Counted from the stretch's first letter, positions 10,904-21,859 are shown. The stretch is DNA of 64,000 nt from Stomoxys calcitrans (GCF_963082655.1 NC_081552.1:59376561-59440560); one strand, 5' to 3'. The notes: generated by a model from the sequence alone, not told the origin. Numbers and translations are program-made.

Positions 10904-12296
10904 TTTTTATACCCTCCACCATAGGATGGGGGGTATACTAATTTCGTCATTCTGTTTGTAACTACTCGAAATATTCGTCTGAGACCCCATAAATTATATA
11001 TATTCTTGATCGTCGTGATATTTTATGTCGATCTAGCTATGTCCGTCCGTCTGTCCGTCCGTCCGCCCGTCCGTCCGTCTGTCTGTCGAAAGCACGCTAA
11101 CTTCCGAAGGAGTATAGCTAGCCGCTTGAAATTTTGTACAAATACTTCTTATTAGTGTAGGTCGGTTGGCATTGAAAATGGGCCATATCGGTCCATGTTT
11201 TGATATAGCTGCCATATAAACCGATCTTGGGTCTTGACTTCTTGAGCCTCTAGAGGGCGCAATTCTTATCCGATTTGAATGAATTTTGGCACGACATAAT
11301 TTCTTATGATATTCAACAACTGCGCCAAGTATGGTTTAAATCGGTCCTTAACCTGATATAGCTGCCATATAAACCGATCTTGGGTCTTGACTTCTTGAGC
11401 CTCTAGAGTGCGCAATTCTTATCCGATTGGAATGAAATATTGCACGACGTGTTTTGTCATGATATCCAACAAATGTGCCAAGTATGTTTCGAATCGGTTT
11501 ATAACCTGATATAGCTGCCATATAAACCGATCTTGGGTCTTGACTTCTTGAGCCTCTAGAGTGCGCAATTCTTATCCTATTGGAACGAAATTTCGCACGA
11601 CGTGTTTTGTTATGATGTGCAACAACTGTGCTAAGTATGGTTCAAATCGGTTCATAACCTGATATAGCTGCCATATAAACCGATCTTGGGTCTTGACTTC
11701 TTGAGCCTCTAGAGTACGCAATTCTTATACGATTGGAATGAGTTTTTGCACGACGTGTTTTGTTATGATGTCCAACAAATGTGCCAAGTACGGTTCAAAT
11801 CGGTTCATAACCTGATATAGTTGCCATATAAACCGATCTTGGGTCTTGACTTCTTGAGCCTCTAGAAGGCGAAATACTTATCCGATTTGCCTGATTTGTA
11901 GGACGGATTCTCTCATGACCATCAACATACGTGTTTATTATGGTCTGAATCGGTCTATAGCCCTATACAGCTCCCATATAAATCGATCTCTCTATTTTAC
12001 TTCTTGAGCCCTCAAAGGGCACAATTCTTATTCGAATTGGCTGACATTTTACACAGGTCTCCCCCATGTAATTTAATTGTGGTCCAAACCGGACCATGTA
12101 CACAGGTCGCCCACATGTAATTTAATTGTGGTCCAAACCGGACCATATCTTGATATCGCTCGAATAGCAGAGCAAATCTTTTCTTATATCCTTTTTTGCC
12201 TAAGAAGAGATGCCAGGAAAAGAACTCGACAAATGCGATCTATGGTGGAGGGTATATAAGATTCGGCCCGGCCGAACTTAGCACGCTTTTACTTGT
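10904..12296 (-). mobile_element. HINE-A, full ends, with an internal duplication
   Basis: Complete minus copy directly after the previous one. A segment of about 56 bp carrying 'cacaggtc.cc.catgtaatttaattgtgg' is duplicated in tandem at about 12050-12160. This is the junction between the interior unit array and the hairpin-end module. It has about five interior units. Confidence 0.92.
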
Positions 12297-12499
12297 TAAA
12301 TAATATCAAATTGCCATATTAAACGTTTTTCTGTGGTAAAGAACTTATTTGCCAGTCTATATATTTGGTGCGGTGGCGATAGTTCTTACCGTGTAAAACT
12401 CTTGAACAAAAAAGTGTTGCCCAGCAACACGTCGTTTGGTCACGTCTATCGGTGAGTTAAAAATGGTTGCAACCTTGTCGTTAATTTTTGCAACTCCTG

Positions 12500-13065
12500 T
12501 TTTCACGCTGAATTTTATAATTTTGGGGCTATGGCTACCTACACATTAAATAAATCACACAGTGTCGATCGACTGTTTTGTGGTGAGGTGGTCCGTTAGA
12601 TATATGAACAGAATAATGATATCAGATTCGCAGTACACAACCTTATACCTTTAATTTAACCTATTAATTTCGGGACTATGGCGGCCTACACATTAATTAT
12701 ATCACACAGTGTCCCGTAAGGTCATTATAATTGATCGACTGTTTTACGGTGAAGTGGTCCGCTTCGCAGTACACAACCTTATACCTTTAATTTAACCTCA
12801 TATTGGCATGATTGGTGTATACAGCCGTTTGGTGCAGGGCGTCTGTATGGGTGTTGTACGCCACACTGCCACTTGAGCACAAATTTGAAGGACGCACTCA
12901 ACTCAAAAAAATCGATCACTTGATTCCTCATTGTTTTGATAGGTCAAATAACCTATTGAAGGCGATTTTAGGAGGTAAAACACCACCTTGGTCCTTGGAC
13001 ACAAAGTTTAATGTCATATTCGTAATCTGCTCTCAAATGACTATCATTTAAGTTTCATCGAGCTA
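12500..13065 (+). repeat. Diverged CTAGCTGACC-family interior
   Basis: Two related blocks (about 12525-12660 and 12660-12800) repeat CTACACATTAA.TA.ATCACAC and 'cagtacacaaccttatacctttaatttaacc'. They share 'gtggtccg', 'catattggcatgat' and phrase structure with 53990-54190 inside the element at 53707-55423. Ends are not visible. Confidence 0.5.
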
Positions 13066-13078
13066 TGATTGATTAGTA

Positions 13079-13125
13079 TTCTCATGTAGCTCATGGAGCT
13101 TATTCTCATGTAGCTCATGGAACAA
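13079..13125. repeat. Tandem 23-bp duplication
   Basis: ATTCTCATGTAGCTCATGGA occurs twice in a row with a short spacer. Simple tandem duplication. Confidence 0.7.
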
Positions 13126-13317
13126 TTATCTTAACCACTGTTGTATATTAAATATACTTCATGAAAATTGAATTAAGTTTATTGGGATTAAAATGTAATC
13201 ACCTAAAGTAATTATTTTGGAAAGTGTTCCACTTTAGGTTCTCATGCCATTGAGAACTTGTCGGACTTAGCGAATGTGTGCATTTTTGTTGGGTTTTTAA
13301 AGCCATCTGAATAGTTC

Positions 13318-13382
13318 AATGGTAGCATCTCTTGTTCTTGTGGTATCAAAATGGACGAAATCTAAGTGAGCCTGATGTTAAC
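13318..13382 (+). mobile_element. SINE fragment (body)
   Basis: Carries TTGTGGTATCAAAATGGAC and 'tctaagtgagcctgatgtta', the body of the SINE at 3595-3765. 'agttcaatggtagcatct' upstream may be a damaged A box. The B box is missing. Confidence 0.55.
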
Positions 13383-13866
13383 TAATACAAACTCTATCAT
13401 TATTGCATTCTCATCTAAGCCACAACCTTCGTCAAAAACTTTTAACAAAGTAAAAATCATTTTCTATTGACAAAATACTCCAATCGTCAGTAAATTTACA
13501 CCTAGACCGCTGATGCATATGTCGCAATAGGGTCCCCTCAAGTACATGGTCATGATAGGTGATGGAATGATCTCACCCAGAGACGAAGTTCTGCTAGTAA
13601 TCGCTCTTACTGAAAGGCAGCAATATTCCAGCGTAATAGCATTTTCATAATCAACATCCCTTCAACGTCAACAAACGATGTCAATGTCAATTCCTAATAT
13701 CTTAGAGACTTATTCTGACGCTATATATCAGCTGATATCTACGGAACCCTAGCGTAATTTCAAAATTCCGAATATCACCGTTGACCGCCTACACAAAGCA
13801 GAAAGATCGACCACTTGGTGACTGCAATCCATTGCAAATGTTCTAATTTGAACCTCTTACAAGTAC
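13383..13866. other. No recognisable feature
   Basis: About 480 bp with no ORF above background and no match to other repeats in the window. Confidence 0.4.
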
Positions 13867-13867
13867 A

Positions 13868-14480
13868 AACAAGTAAAAAGGCGTTAAGTTCGGCCGGGCC
13901 GAACTTTGAATACCCACCACCTTGGGTATATATAAACCACCTTTCGCCAAAATCCGGTGAATAATGCATATTTTATGCCACCATAGCAGCTATATCGAAA
14001 TGTGTTCCAATTCGGACCGAATACTAATAAGTGCAAGTCATTGTTCAATTGTGTTTAACAAAATATATAACATTTTAGTAACTATATCTAAAAATAAACC
14101 GATCTGAACCATATACGACACGGATGTCGAAAAGCCTAACATAAGTCACTGTGTCAAATTTCAGTGACATCGGATTATAAATGCGCCTTTTATGTGGCCA
14201 AAACTTTAAATCAAGAAATCAGTCTATATGGCAGCTTTATCCAAATCTGGACCGTTTTGTGCCAAGTTGCAGAAAAATGTCGAAGAGCCTAACACAACTC
14301 ACTGTCCCAAATTTCGACGACCTCGGACAATAAATGCTCCTTTTATGGGTAGCTATAGCTAAATCTGGACCGATCTGGGCCAGATTGAGGAAGGATATCG
14401 AAGGGTCTATCACAACTCACTGTTCTAAATTTCAGATAGTCCGATATAGCCCATCTTCGAACTTTACCTATTTATGGACA
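13868..14480 (+). mobile_element. HINE-C, right half lost into poly(A)
   Basis: Starts AACAAGTAAAAAGGCGTTAAG with the hairpin TTCGGCCGGGCCGAA and 'acccaccaccttgggtatat'. About three interior units follow, then it ends in a run of about 22 A (14480-14501) from which the next HINE-C starts. Confidence 0.88.
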
Positions 14481-14499
14481 AAAAAAAAAAAAAAAAAAA

Positions 14500-16107
14500 A
14501 ACAAGTAAAAAGGCGTTAAGTTCGGCCGGGCCGAACTTTGGATACCCACCACCTCGGGAATATACGTAAACCACCTTTCATCAAAATCCGGTGGAAATTT
14601 TATACCTTTTGTCCCACAGCAGTTATATCAAAATATGTTCCGATTTGGACCAAATACTTATAAGTACAAGTCATTGTTCAATTGTGTATAACGAAATATT
14701 GGTCTTTTAAGTAGCTTTATCTAAAAATAAACCGATCTGAGCTACATACGACACGGATTTCGAAAAGCCTAACATAAGTCACTGTGTCAAATTTCAGTGA
14801 AATCGCATTATAAATAAGCGTTTTATGGGGCCAAAACTTTAAATCGAGATATCGGCCTATATGGCAGCTATATCCAAATCTGAACCGATCTGTGCCATAT
14901 TGCAGGATTATGTCGAGGGGCTTAACATAACTCACTGTTCCAAATTTCGGCGACATCGGAAAACAAATGAGCATTTTATGGGCCCAAAACCTGAAATCGA
15001 GTGATCGGTCTATATGGCAGCTATATCCAAAATTGGTCCGATCTGCATCAAATTGATGAGATATATCAAAGGGCCTAACACAATTTACTGTCCCAAATTT
15101 CAGGAAAATCGGAAAATAAATGTGGCTTTTATGGGCCTAAGACCCTTACTCGGAGGATCGGTCTAAATGGCAGCTATATCCAAATCTGAACCGATCAGAG
15201 CCAAATTGACGAAGGGTGTCGAAGGGCCCAACACAACTCACTGTTCGAAATTTCAGCAAAATCGGATAATAAATGTGGCTTTTGTGGGCCTAAGACCCTA
15301 AATCGGAGGATCGGTCTTTATGGCAGCTATATCCAAATCTGAACCGATCGGAACCAAATTGACGAAGGATGTCGAAGGGCCTAACACAATTCACTGTCCC
15401 AAATTTCAGCAAAATCAGATAATAAATGTGGCTTTTATGGGCCTAAGACCCTAACTCGGAGGATCGGTCTATATGGCAGCTATATCTAAATCTGAACCGA
15501 TCTGGGCCAAATTGACGGAGGATGTTGAAGGGCCTAACACAACTCACTGTCCCAAATTTCAGCAAAATCGGATAATAAATGTGGCCTTTATTGGCCTAAG
15601 ACCCTAAATCGGCGGATCGGTCTATATGGGGGCTATATCAAGATATAGTCCGATATAGCCCATCTTCGAACTTAACCTGCTTATGGATAAAAAAAGAACC
15701 TGTGCAAAATTTCAGCTCAATATCTCTATTTTTGAAGGCTGTAGCGTGATTTCAACAGACAGACGGACAGACGGACGGACATGTCTAATATATATACTTT
15801 ATAGGGTCGGAAATGGATATTTCGATGTGTTGCAAACGGAATGACAAAAAAATGAATATACCCCCATCCGTCGGTGGTGGGTATAATAATCTGTGCAAAA
15901 TTTCAGCTCAATATCTCTATTTTTAAAGGCTGTAGCGTGATTTCAACAAACAGACGGACAGACTGATGGACATGGCTAGATCGTCTTAGATTTTTACGCT
16001 GATCAATAATATATATATTTTACAGGGTCGGAAATGGATATTTCGATGCGTTGCAAACGGAATGACAAAATGAATTACTCCCATCCTTCGGTGGTGGGTA
16101 TAAAAAA
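14500..16107 (+). mobile_element. HINE-C with a duplicated right-end module
   Basis: Complete hairpin end (TTCGGCCGGGCCGAA at about 14520), then about seven interior units with an exact 153-bp period (CAGCTATATC at 15171, 15324 and 15477). The right end occurs twice. 'tgtgcaaaatttcagctcaatatctc...gtgatttcaaca.acagacgg' through 'cggtggtgggtataa' is at 15692-15887 and again at 15889-16107. The first copy has lost the CATGGCTAGATCG segment; the second keeps it. Confidence 0.9.
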
Positions 16108-16597
16108 GTCAACGTTCCTGTCAGCCAAACGAAGGCTTTCTTAATGTATGCCGAGAACGGGTACCGCCCCGTAAGACCAACCAGTCATGGTGAACAGTAT
16201 TACTTAAGGTACTCAGGATGGAGAGCAGAAGTCTTTTTAACAAAGCAGGTAGAGAGAGAGAATAGACGGATCCACGAAGGATATGAGGAGAGCGAAGTGG
16301 AGTTTCTAGATGAAATCTGTAGAAAACTGCCTAAGTCTAATGTTATTAACAATCTCAGCTCCCTGGGAAGGGAATTTGAGACTTTCGCCGAGATCAACCA
16401 ATAGATAACATTTCAATACTGATGAAAATGCCTTGATGACAGTCAGGTCAAAGTTCGTTGAGGAATGTTTAGAGTCCCTGAATAAATCCAGATATATCCC
16501 TGACACAAGTTGCCGGTCAAGAACATGCCACGAAGGGCCTATTATCGCTTCATTTATCCAACACCTAGAGGATATCCCCTATAAATGCAGTGCATTG
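16108..16597 (+). other. Unclassified coding-like fragment
   Basis: An island of distinct, GC-richer sequence between the doubled HINE-C end and a HINE-C interior. 16144-16404 is open (86 codons) with charged, globular-looking protein such as HGEQYYLRYSGWRAEVF and SEVEFLDEICRKLPKSNV. A second open stretch (16433-16624) gives MMTVRSKFVEECLESLNKS. I do not recognise the family. It may be a fragment of a transposon gene or a host exon carried by a HINE. The antisense frame is also open, so the coding direction is not certain. Confidence 0.35.
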
Positions 16598-17190
16598 CGA
16601 AATCGGATAATAAATAAAGGATGACGGAATGCTTACAACAACTTACTGTTTAAAATTTCAGCAAAGTCGGGTAATACATGTAGGTTTCATGGGTTTCAGA
16701 CCCTAAATCAGCTGGTGGGTCTATATGGCAGATACATCTAAATATAGTCCGATCTGAACCATTTATGAGTCGAATTGCGGAAGCTCGAAACAATTCACTG
16801 TTTATAAATTAAGCGAAATAGGGTAATAAATGCAGCTTTTATGGGCTTCCGACCCTTACCCGGCAGATCGGTCTATATGGCAGCAATATCTAAATATTGT
16901 CCAATTTTAACCATATTTGGGTCAGATGGCGGAAGGCTTAAAACAAAACACTCTTTCAGCGAAATAAGGTGATAAAAACGATTTTATGAGAAGCGGACCC
17001 TTAATCTGCAGATTGGTTCATTTGACAGCCACATTTAAATATAGTCCAATCTGAACCATATTTGGGTCGAATGTCCGGAGGCTTAAGGCAACTCACTGTT
17101 TCAAATGTCAACGAAATCGGATAATAAATACAGCTTTAATGGGCTTTAGGCCCTCAACCGGCAGATCGGTCTATATGAAAGCTATCTATT
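16598..17190 (+). mobile_element. HINE-C interior fragment
   Basis: Four diverged units of the 'aatcggataataaat...ggcttt.atgggcttt.gaccct...gatcggtctatatggcag' type. Neither end is present; it starts abruptly at the unclassified island and stops at a HINE-B start. Confidence 0.8.
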
Positions 17191-17197
17191 ATATAAG

Positions 17198-17395
17198 AAG
17201 TAAAAGCGTGCTAAGTTCGGCCTGGCCGAATCTTGGGAACCCACCATCATGGATTCTGTTAAAAATTGATATAAAATAAATTTAGTTGAAGGGCATTATC
17301 GTACCGTACCGTACTTGGCACAGTTTTTGGAAGCCATAACAGAACACTACGTGCAAAATTTCGGACTAAAATTGCTGATTGCCAACACAGTATTT
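17198..17395 (+). mobile_element. HINE-B hairpin-end fragment
   Basis: AAGTAAAAGCGTGCTAAG, TTCGGCCTGGCCGAA, 'cccaccatcatggattctgtt' and 'ttggaagccataacagaacac'. Cut after about 200 bp. Confidence 0.8.
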
Positions 17396-17575
17396 TGTAC
17401 TGATTGCTAACACAGTATTTTTAGGCCGCCCCTAACATTTGATAGCCTTCAAAATGTGGTTGTCTTCGCGAATATCTTGATTTTATAGAATGTTTCGCCG
17501 AATCAGCTCATTTTTGCCCTCAAACTAGTTTTATTATTTTGCCAAGTTATTCCTTGTGACGGTCTATTTGTTTTA

Positions 17576-18546
17576 TTGGGTTGTCCAAAAAGTAATTGTC
17601 GGTAATATAGTAGTACTATAGTCGGCGTTGACAAATTTTTTTCAACGGCTTGTGACTCTGTAATTGCATTCTTTCTTCTGTCAGTTATCAGCTGTTACTT
17701 TTAGCTTGCTTTAGAAAAAAAGTGCGCGAAATTTTGTTTACATTTGTTTGTTTGGCGTCAATTTTAATATGGGAACCACATGCATTGAAAGAAATTCATT
17801 TAACAAACCGAATTAACGCTTGTGATATGCACCTTAAACGCAATGAATTCGATCCGTTTTTAAAACGAATCATAACTGGAGATGAAAACTGGATTGTTTA
17901 CAAAAATGGATTGTTTACAACAACTTTAGTCGAAAACGATCATGGTCCAAGCATGGTGAACCAGCTCAAACCATTTGAAAGGCTGATATCCACCAAAAGA
18001 AGGTTATGCTGTCTGTTTGGTGGGATTGGAAGCGTGTGGTATATTTTGAGCTGCTTCCAAGGAACCAAACGATTAATTCGGATGTTTACTGTCAACAATT
18101 GGACAAATTGAATACAGCCATCAAGGAGAAGCGACCAGAATTGATCAATCGACCAGAATTGGTCAATCCACCAGGACAACGCTAGACCGCACACATCTTT
18201 GGTCACTCCCCAAAAACTGAGTGAGCTTGACTGGGAACTTTTGATGCATCCACCATATAGCCCTGACCTTGCACCATCAGACTTCCATTTATTTCGATCT
18301 TTGCAGAACTCCTTAAATGGTAAAACGTTCGGCATTGATGAGGCTATAAAATCGCACTTGGTTCAGTTTTTTGCAGATAAAGGCCAGAAGTTCTATGAGC
18401 GTGGAATACTAAATTTGTCAGGAAGATGGCAAAAGGTTATTGAACAAAATGGCAATTATATATTTGATTAAAGTTCATTATAAGTTTTATTAAAAATGTA
18501 TTTACTTTCTTTTAAAAAATCCGCAATTACTTTTTAGGTAACCCAA
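17576..18546 (+). mobile_element. Mariner (cecropia-like), both ends, defective
   Basis: A 971-bp element flanked by TA on both sides (17574-17575 and 18547-18548). The left terminal repeat is TTGGGTTGTCCAAAAAGTAA and the right one ends TTACTTTTTAGGTAACCCAA. This TIR style and the transposase resemble the cecropia group, to which Hsmar1 belongs. It is too short for an intact mariner of about 1.3 kb because the N-terminal third of the transposase is deleted. The same deletion is found in the copy at 40820-41769. Confidence 0.92.
17722..18471 (+). pseudogene. Mariner transposase pseudogene
   Basis: The catalytic part of a DD34D transposase in pieces. NRINACDMHLKRNEFDPFL and ITGDENWIVY (first catalytic Asp) are in one frame (17722-18111). 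QDNARPHTSLV (second Asp, about 18175-18205) lies in a region of frame change, with a duplicated RPELINRPELVN. Then LSELDWELLMHPPYSPDLAP with the third Asp, and QKFYERGILNLSGRWQKVIE, lie in a third segment (18199-18471). The paired helix-turn-helix DNA-binding domain normally at residues 1-110 is missing. There is a stop codon at about 18109. It cannot make an active enzyme; in cis it is only a substrate for transposase made elsewhere. Confidence 0.85.
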
Positions 18547-18605
18547 TAAATGACTTTTGTTTGCATTAAATTTTACGCAAACAAACTGAAAACACTAAGC
18601 AAATA

Positions 18606-19840
18606 TTTTTATATCCTCCACCATAAGATAGGGGGTATACTAATTTCGTCATTCTGTTTGTAACTACTCGAAATATTCGTCTCAGACCCCATAAAGTATA
18701 TATATTCTTGATCGTCGCGACATTTTATGTCGATCTAGCCATGTCCGTCCGTCTGTCCGTCCGTCCGTCTGTCCGTCCGTCCGTCTGTCCGTCCGTCCGT
18801 CTGTCCGTCCGTCCGTCTGTCCGTCCGTCCGTCTGTCCGTCCGTCCGTCCGTCTGTCTGTCGAAAGCACGCTAACTTCCGAAGGAGTAAAGCTAGCCGCT
18901 TGAAATTTTGCACAAATACATCTTATTAGTGTAGGTCGGTTGGTATTGTAAAAGGGCCATATCGGTCCATGTTTTGATATAGCTGCCATATGAACCGATC
19001 TTGGGTCTTGACTTCTTGAGCCTCTAGAGTGCGCAATTATTATCCGATTGGAATAAAATTTTGCACGACGTGTTTTCTTATGATATTCAACAACTGTGCA
19101 AAGTATGGTTCAAATCGGTTCATAACCTGATATAGCTGCCATATAAACCGATCTTGGGTCTTGACTTCTTGGGTCTTGACATCTTGAGCCTCTAGAGGTC
19201 TTAATTATTATTCGATCAGAATGAAGTTTTGCACGACGTGTTTTGTTATGATATCCAACAACTGTGCCAAGTATGGGTCAAATCGGTCCATAACCTGATG
19301 TAGCTGCCATATAAACCGATCTTGGGTCTTGACTTCTTGGGCCTCTAGAGAGCGCAATTCTTATCCGATTTGCCTGAAATTTTGTACGACGGATTCTCTC
19401 ATGACCATCAACATACGTGTTTATTATGGTCTGAATCGGTCTATAGCCCGATACAGCTCCTATATAAATCGATTTCTCTATTTTACTTTTTGAGCCCCCA
19501 AAGGGCGCAATTCTTATTCGAATTGGCTGACATTTTACACAGGTCTCCAACATATAATTTAATTGTTGTCTAAACCGGATCATATCTTGATATCGCTTTA
19601 ATAGCAGATTTTTCTTTCTTTCTTTTCTTATATAATTTTTTGCCTAAGAAGGATGCCGGGAAAAGAACTGACAAATGCGCTCCATGGTGGAGGGTATATA
19701 AGATTCGGCCCGGCCGAACTTAGCACGCTTTTACTTGTTTGCCTAAGAAGAGATGCCGGAAAAAGAACTCGACGAATGCGATCCATGGTGGAGGGTATAT
19801 AACATTCGGCCCGGCCCAATTTAGCACGCTTTTACTTGTT
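18606..19840 (-). mobile_element. HINE-A with a doubled hairpin end
   Basis: Minus copy starting TTTTTATATCCTCCACCATA with the core at about 18698. The hairpin-end module ('gcctaagaag.gatgccggg' to GCACGCTTTTACTTGTT) occurs twice, at about 19640-19739 and 19740-19840. The right part (from 19282) is also the outer end of the giant inverted repeat. Confidence 0.9.
18740..18863. repeat. 16-bp minisatellite, (TCCG)3TCTG type
   Basis: About seven units of a TCCG/TCTG pattern with period 16 at the conserved TCCG site of the HINE. Other copies have only 2-13 TCCG units here, so this array expanded locally. It creates spurious open frames on both strands. Confidence 0.9.
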
Positions 19841-19855
19841 CCTTTTTCTTCCCTT

Positions 19856-19956
19856 TCTCTCTCTAAGGTATCACAATGGGCCAAACTGGCCTCCGAGTGA
19901 ACTCACTTTTGGTCGGCGACCCATTCAACATAACCTAACCTAGTATTAATTTAGGT
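19856..19956 (+). mobile_element. SINE tail fragment (left arm)
   Basis: GGTATCACAATGGGCCAAAC, 'gagtgaactcac' and the ending AACATAACCTAACCTAG match the body and tail of the SINE at 3595-3765. Its mirror copy is at 28090-28190. Confidence 0.6.
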
Positions 19957-20642
19957 CGTTAAGGATTGCAAATGGGTCAAATCGGTTCAGATTTTAATAT
20001 AGCCCCCATATAAACCGATCCTCCGATTTGACTTCTTGAGATCCTAGAAGCCTCAATTCTCATCCGATTTGGATGAAATTTGAAACAAAGACTTGAGTTA
20101 TGACTTCCAACATCCATGCCAAGTACGATTAGAATCGGTCTATAAACAGGTATAGCCCCATATAAACCGATCCCCGGATCCGAGTCCTTGAGCCTTTAGA
20201 AGCCTCAATTTTCATTCGATTTGCCTAAAATTTAGAACAAAGACTTGTGTTATAACTTCCAACATCAATGCAAAGTACGATCCAAGCCGGCTTATGAACT
20301 GATATAGACCCCATATAAACCGATCCCATGATTTTACTTCTTGAGCCCCTAGAAGCCTAAATTTTTATCTGATTTGGCTGAAATCTTACCCTAAAGTCTA
20401 TCTTATAACTTGCAACATCAGTGCCAAGTTTTATCCGTATCGGTCAATATGGTGATATAGGTCCCCATAAATACCGATATCCCGATATGACTTGAGACCA
20501 TTGAAGTCTCAATCAATTCCTTATATGATTAGTTATGAATAATTCAAATACAAACTCAGTTAATAAGAGTAAATTTTAAGCGGAATTCCTGGTGGTGGAT
20601 GCCCTAGGTTCGGCTCGACCTTAGCACTTTTTTTCTTGTTTG
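19957..20642 (-). mobile_element. HINE-D (left arm)
   Basis: Interior units 'cccatataaaccgatc...cttcttgagcccctagaagcc.caatt' and 'acaaagacttg.gttat.acttccaacatc', then GGTGGTGGATGCCCTAGG and the damaged hairpin TTCGGCTCGACC ending in TTTCTTGTT. A HINE subfamily not seen elsewhere in the window except in the mirror copies. Confidence 0.8.
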
Positions 20643-21125
20643 GCCTGCTCCTGTTGCGTTGTCCTTGGGGATTCTACTGTGCGCCCTAGCCATCTACACT
20701 TTCGTTTGGTTATGCCACCGCTTATTGCTTGTTGGCCAGATATATGTCACAATTGGTCGCTTGATATGGTTCGAGGCAACCATATTTTCAATATTCTTTG
20801 AAGGCATCGGTTTACTAACATCAGAACCATAATCAGTTTATTGGTTATGGTGCTGGTGATAAGCCAATTTTCAGATCCGTATAACAAAATCGATTTGGTA
20901 CAAGAATTAAATATTTTGATCTTTTCTAAGCTCCACAGTTTCTGATACCCATATATTTTCAAAAGATGTAAACGCTCCCCGTGCCTTTCTTAATCGGTTT
21001 TCTACATCTTCTGCCGTACCACCAGTTGTTGCTAGGATGCTGCCGAGCGAAACGAACCACGTTGTCAACCTCATAATTACAGATTTTAAATGGCTGCTCG
21101 TTATTTACGTTGATCCTCATTGTTT
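20635..21125 (-). pseudogene. RTE-like LINE fragment (left arm)
   Basis: Minus-strand remnant of a reverse transcriptase C-terminus. In one frame, LGSILATTGGTAEDVENRLR; in the next, IFNSCTKSILLYGSENWLIT and VNRCLQRILKIWLPRTISSD (20747-20962); then ITKRKCRWLGRTVESP. This order is typical of RTE/CR1-type ORF2 ends. It has frame breaks and no catalytic core. Mirror copies are at 24340-24830 and 26918-27408. Confidence 0.75.
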
Positions 21126-21389
21126 TTGCAGGCCAATAAGTTTCTTCAACTAGGTTTATTTGTGTAAGCTTTTAGCAGAATCCATGTAGGTGGGTTTTCA
21201 GATTCTGCCTGACCGAACTCAGCACGTTCTTATTATTCTTATTTTATTGTTGCTGTAGCAACAAATACATGTAGAGATAGCGATCCTCGTCAAGCTCCTA
21301 TAGTTGAGCAAGCTTGTCCATAGGATAGATCGCAGTGGAAACATGATGGCCATTGGCTTTTTAATAACCAATATTGATTATCATAGACT

Positions 21390-21779
21390 TACCCTATTTT
21401 CAAAAACGCCAGATCTCGGAAATGGGTAGGACGATTTAAGCTAAATTTAGTTTGTTTATAATAACTCAAAAACAGAAATTTGGTATCCTTATTTAGGGTG
21501 AGATGTCTAGGGGACCGCGCCACCTCCAAAGCCCGCCAAATGGAAATATAAACCCATAATGGCAATATGAGATATATCTACCGATCATAGCAACATAAGA
21601 CACAAATCAAAGATAATTGGGCGAAGAGCACCAATATGATATCGACATTGGGGCGAAATATCTGAAAGGCCGTACCGTAACCCCAAACAGGACTTATTTC
21701 CTGACCGTGAAAGTATAGGGCTCAGATAAAATAAGAGAGTGAAAGCAGGCGCAGCGGAGCGGATCAACTCCAGCTAGTA
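21390..21779 (-). repeat. CTAGCTGG repeat, deletion derivative (left arm)
   Basis: Short relative of the 1.7-kb element at 53707-55423. It shares CTAGCTG...CCGCTCCGC at one end and, inside, 'ggataccaaattt', 'cgcttaaatcg.cc.acccat.tccgagatctggcgttt' and GAAAAT. It is internally deleted. Confidence 0.65.
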
Positions 21780-21859
21780 GATAAAAATATGAGATTTTGT
21801 CATTAAAGAAAAATATACTGAATTTCTGCGTTTAGAATAATATAGAATACACCAAGACT

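Larger units (their letters stand above)
17400..18605 (+). repeat. Repeat X, interrupted by a mariner
   Basis: The flanks of the mariner (17500-17575 and 18547-18600) together match 60745-60870. 'caaactagttttat' is on the left; 'aatgacttttg.tt.cattaaattttacgc' and 'aaactgaaa' are on the right. The uninterrupted copy reads GGTTTTAAATGAC at the insertion point, so repeat X was here first. The family is unknown. Confidence 0.6.

Noticed and set aside
14334..14519. Poly(A) at 14480 as evidence of a retroposed transcript
   Set aside because: The A-run lies between two HINE-C copies with no gene upstream; it is better explained as an expanded A-rich element junction.
18708..18989. Open frames rich in RTDGRTDG or SVRPSVRP
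   Set aside because: They are translations of the TCCG/TCTG minisatellite, open on both strands for compositional reasons.
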